From positions 1 to 9,702 of the forward strand of contig JAFGPU010000128.1 of the NCBI GenBank assembly GCA_016936035.1: 9,702 bases of DNA. The letters run 5' to 3'. The notes beneath the pieces were generated by a model. The model made no database searches, had not been told where the DNA came from, and saw nothing but the letters and a program-made list of their open reading frames with translations. Shown here piece after piece: positions 7,951 through 9,702 of the stretch. The DNA is from Acidimicrobiales bacterium (GTDB lineage Bacteria > Actinomycetota > Acidimicrobiia > Acidimicrobiales > VFJN01). The position numbers and the translations under genes were made by a program. The stretch's first letter is position 1; every line of letters begins with the position of its first letter.

Positions 7951-7960
7951 CGGCCGGGCC

Positions 7961-8752
7961 TCAGGCGCGGTCGCGGAAGCGGACGATCCCGGCGAACGAC
8001 TCGGACTCGAGGCTGGCGCCGCCGACCAGGGCACCGTCGATGTCCGGGCACGCCATCAGGTCGGCGGCGTTCTCCGGCTTGACCGACCCCCCGTACTGGA
8101 CGCGGACGCCGGCCGCCGCGTCCGCGCCGGCGACATCGGCCACCGTGGCCCGGATGGTGGCGCACACCGCCTGCGCGTCGTCGGGCGTGGCGGTGCGACC
8201 GGTGCCGATGGCCCAGATGGGCTCGTACGCGATGACCAGCCCGGCCACCTGCTCGGTGGACAGACCGTCGAGACCGGCCCGGACCTGGCCCGTCACCTTG
8301 GCCTCGGTGGTGCCCGACTCGCGCTCGTCCAGCGTCTCGCCGACACACAGGATCGGCGTCATGCCGTGCTCGTAGATGGCCCGGACCTTGCGGTTGACCG
8401 CCTCGTCGGTCTCGCCGAACAGCTCGCGCCGCTCGGAGTGCCCGGCGATGACGTAGGCCACGTCGAGCTTGGCCAGCATGGCCGGCGAGACCTCACCGGT
8501 GAACGCGCCCGACGCCTCCCAGTGGCAGCTCTGGGCGCCGATCGCGATGCGCACCGGCTCCTTCTCGGCCAGGAAGTAGGTCTGCACCGTGCGGATGTCG
8601 GTGAACGGCGGGTGGATCGACACGTCGACGGCGTCGAAGTCCTCGGTCGTGAGCTCGTACACCAGCTTCTGGACGAGCGCCGTCGCCTCGAAGTGGTTGA
8701 GGTTCATCTTCCAGTTGCCGCTGATGAGCGGCTTGCGTGCGGCCTCGGCCAT
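7961..8752 (-). CDS. tpiA: Triosephosphate isomerase
   Basis: 263 aa, normal length. This glycolytic enzyme interconverts dihydroxyacetone phosphate and glyceraldehyde 3-phosphate in the cytoplasm as a TIM barrel. The catalytic residues are all visible: Lys15 in GNWKMN (12-17), His105 in IAGHSERR (102-109) and Glu177 in AYEPIWAIGTG (175-185), the last being the active-site loop. The phosphate-binding YGGSVKPENAADL and GALVGGASL near the C-terminus are intact. ATG at 8750-8752 is chosen because MAEAARKPLISGNWKMN is a normal N-terminus and GGGAAGGA (8760-8767) ends 7 bases upstream. The frame stays open upstream as far as 9391, but only as a shadow of pgk. It follows pgk, as in many bacteria, and is probably co-transcribed with it. 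The stop is TGA at 7961-7963. Confidence 0.98.
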   Translation of the reverse strand: MAEAARKPLISGNWKMNLNHFEATALVQKLVYELTTEDFDAVDVSIHPPFTDIRTVQTYFLAEKEPVRIAIGAQSCHWEASGAFTGEVSPAMLAKLDVAYVIAGHSERRELFGETDEAVNRKVRAIYEHGMTPILCVGETLDERESGTTEAKVTGQVRAGLDGLSTEQVAGLVIAYEPIWAIGTGRTATPDDAQAVCATIRATVADVAGADAAAGVRVQYGGSVKPENAADLMACPDIDGALVGGASLESESFAGIVRFRDRA

Positions 8753-8856
8753 CGTCGTGTCCTTCCCTCGGTCCGGGTCGGGCCGCCGGCGGGCGGCGGC
8801 GGTGCTGGCGGGTGCTGGTGGCGGCTGCTGGCGGCGGGTGCCACCCCCGGCGGCGT
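8753..8856 (-). other. pgk-tpiA spacer with imperfect short repeats
   Basis: This 104-base gap holds no gene. Its middle is built from imperfect 10-base units, GGTGCTGGCG (8801), GGTGCTGGTG (8811), GCGGCTGCTG (8821) and GCGGCGGGTG (8831), plus a short inverted repeat GGGTG-C-CACCC (8836-8846). There is no T-tract, so read-through from pgk into tpiA is likely. The tpiA ribosome site is at 8760-8767. Confidence 0.5.
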
Positions 8857-9702
8857 TCAGCCCGCCCACTCTCCGCGCAGAGCGGCGAGACCGGGCAGGT
8901 CGCCCTGCTCGAGCAGCTCGAGCGAGGCACCGCCCCCGGTCGACACGTGGTCGACCTGGTCGTCGAGCCCGAACTGGGCCAGGGCCGCGGCGCTGTCGCC
9001 CCCGCCCACCACCGTGAACGCCCGGGTGTCGGCCACCGCCTGGGCGACCGCGCGGGTGCCGGCCTCGAAGCGCGGGTCCTCGAACACGCCCATGGGCCCG
9101 TTCCAGAACACCGTGCGGGCCTCGGCGATGCGATCGCCGAAGTCGGCGGCCGTTCCCGGGCCGATGTCGACGCCCGTCCAGCCGTCCGGGACGGTGGTGC
9201 CGACCTGGCGCACGTCCCCGCCGGCATCGGGCTGCATCAGCGTGCCGCCCGGCCCCAGCGCCGTGATGTCGGACGGCAGCACCAGGCGGTCGCCGTGCTG
9301 GTCGAGCAACCGGCGGCAGGTGTCGACCTGGTCGTCCTCGCACAGGCTGGCGCCGACGCCGTTGCCCCGGGCGGCCAGGAACGTGAAGCACATGCCGCCG
9401 CCGATCAGCAGCTGGTCGGCGACGTCGAGCAGCGCCTCGATGACCGTGAGCTTGTCGCTGACCTTCGACCCGCCCAGGACGGCCACGAACGGCCGCTTCG
9501 GATCGGTGCGCAGGCCGCCGAGGACCTGCACCTCGCGCGCGACCAGCCGCCCGGCGGCCGAAGGCAGCGACTGCGGCGGGCCCACGATCGAGGCGTGGGC
9601 CCGGTGCGATGCCCCGAAGGCGTCGTTGACGTAGGCGTCGAAGCCGTCGACCAGGCGGGCGACGAACGCGGGGTCGTTGCCCTCCTCGCCCGGGTCGAAG
9701 CG
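8857..9702 (-). CDS. pgk: Phosphoglycerate kinase, 5' end cut by the window
   Basis: 281 residues are visible; about the first third is outside the window, as a full enzyme is near 390-400 aa. It transfers the acyl-phosphate of 1,3-bisphosphoglycerate to ADP, the first ATP-yielding step of glycolysis, in the cytoplasm. In visible numbering the frame opens with RFDPGEEGNDPAF, then the family signature YVNDAFGASHRAHAS (23-37), the nucleotide-site lysines in GGSKVSDK (77-84), WNGPMGVFE (200-208), the glycine-rich GGGDSAAAL (233-241) and STGGGASLELLE near the end. It ends EWAG with TGA at 8857-8859. The reading frame is open to the window edge. It lies upstream of tpiA, so a glyceraldehyde-3-phosphate dehydrogenase gene may lie further upstream, outside the window. 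Confidence 0.98.
   Translation of the reverse strand, partial: RFDPGEEGNDPAFVARLVDGFDAYVNDAFGASHRAHASIVGPPQSLPSAAGRLVAREVQVLGGLRTDPKRPFVAVLGGSKVSDKLTVIEALLDVADQLLIGGGMCFTFLAARGNGVGASLCEDDQVDTCRRLLDQHGDRLVLPSDITALGPGGTLMQPDAGGDVRQVGTTVPDGWTGVDIGPGTAADFGDRIAEARTVFWNGPMGVFEDPRFEAGTRAVAQAVADTRAFTVVGGGDSAAALAQFGLDDQVDHVSTGGGASLELLEQGDLPGLAALRGEWAG

Larger units (their letters stand above)
7618..7960 (-). promoter_or_regulatory. Control region ahead of the transporter operon
   Basis: This is 343 bases between tpiA and SBP2. From upstream to downstream on the minus strand it holds a stem-loop after tpiA (7929-7950), an 11-base tandem repeat (7888-7909), a weak extended -10 candidate TGC-TAAGTT (7805-7813) with no good -35, the leader ORF with its ribosome site, and the strong SBP2 ribosome site (7626-7631). 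If the -10 is real the leader is about 180 bases long. The promoter itself is not certain. No known riboswitch or tRNA was recognised. Confidence 0.45.

Noticed and set aside
5842..8082. 746-codon plus-strand frame over SBP2 and the control region
   Set aside because: It is antisense to a canonical binding protein and Val/Leu/Arg-rich without motifs; high-GC stop depletion explains its length.
8753..9391. Longer start for tpiA running into pgk
   Set aside because: The extension is pgk antiframe sequence; the ATG at 8750-8752 gives the normal enzyme length with a good ribosome site.
7859..9634. 591-codon plus-strand frame over tpiA and pgk
   Set aside because: It is antisense to two enzymes with intact catalytic motifs.

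Overview
This is a very GC-rich window in which every convincing gene lies on the minus strand, so the biological reading direction runs from 9702 down to 1. The GC-rich codons, the frequent GTG starts, the Shine-Dalgarno sites and the type of peptide-transport lipoproteins suggest a high-GC actinomycete-like bacterium. Acidimicrobiia would fit, but that is an inference from gene style and not from any marker.

Right end (9702-7961): the C-terminal two thirds of phosphoglycerate kinase (pgk, cut by the window edge), then a 104-base gap, then a complete triosephosphate isomerase gene (tpiA). This is a standard lower-glycolysis pair. A GC-rich stem-loop without a T-tract follows tpiA and may end its transcript.

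Middle (7960-7618): a 343-base control region ahead of a transporter operon. It holds a perfect 11-base tandem repeat (TTCGTCACGCA twice), a weak extended -10 candidate, and a possible 41-codon leader ORF. The stop codon of that leader ORF overlaps the GTG start of the first transporter gene in a GTGA junction.

Left (7617-1): a dipeptide/oligopeptide-type ABC importer operon in the order SBP2 - permease B - permease C - ATPase D - ATPase F - SBP1. The four inner-membrane and ATPase genes are chained by 4-base GTGA/ATGA overlaps. A very stable 15-bp stem-loop separates SBP2 from the permeases, as expected where a cell makes more binding protein than permease. Two lipoprotein binding proteins of different build flank one transport engine.

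The most interesting item is SBP1, cut at the left edge. Its fold appears circularly permuted. After the lipobox it starts with a segment that normally lies about 170 residues into a family-5 binding protein. After the usual C-terminus it runs on into what is normally the N-terminal strand and helix ('EPSGLYCADETDG...VCEQINESLLAYE'). The missing sequence to the left should contain the rest of the normally N-terminal lobe, which is a clear test.
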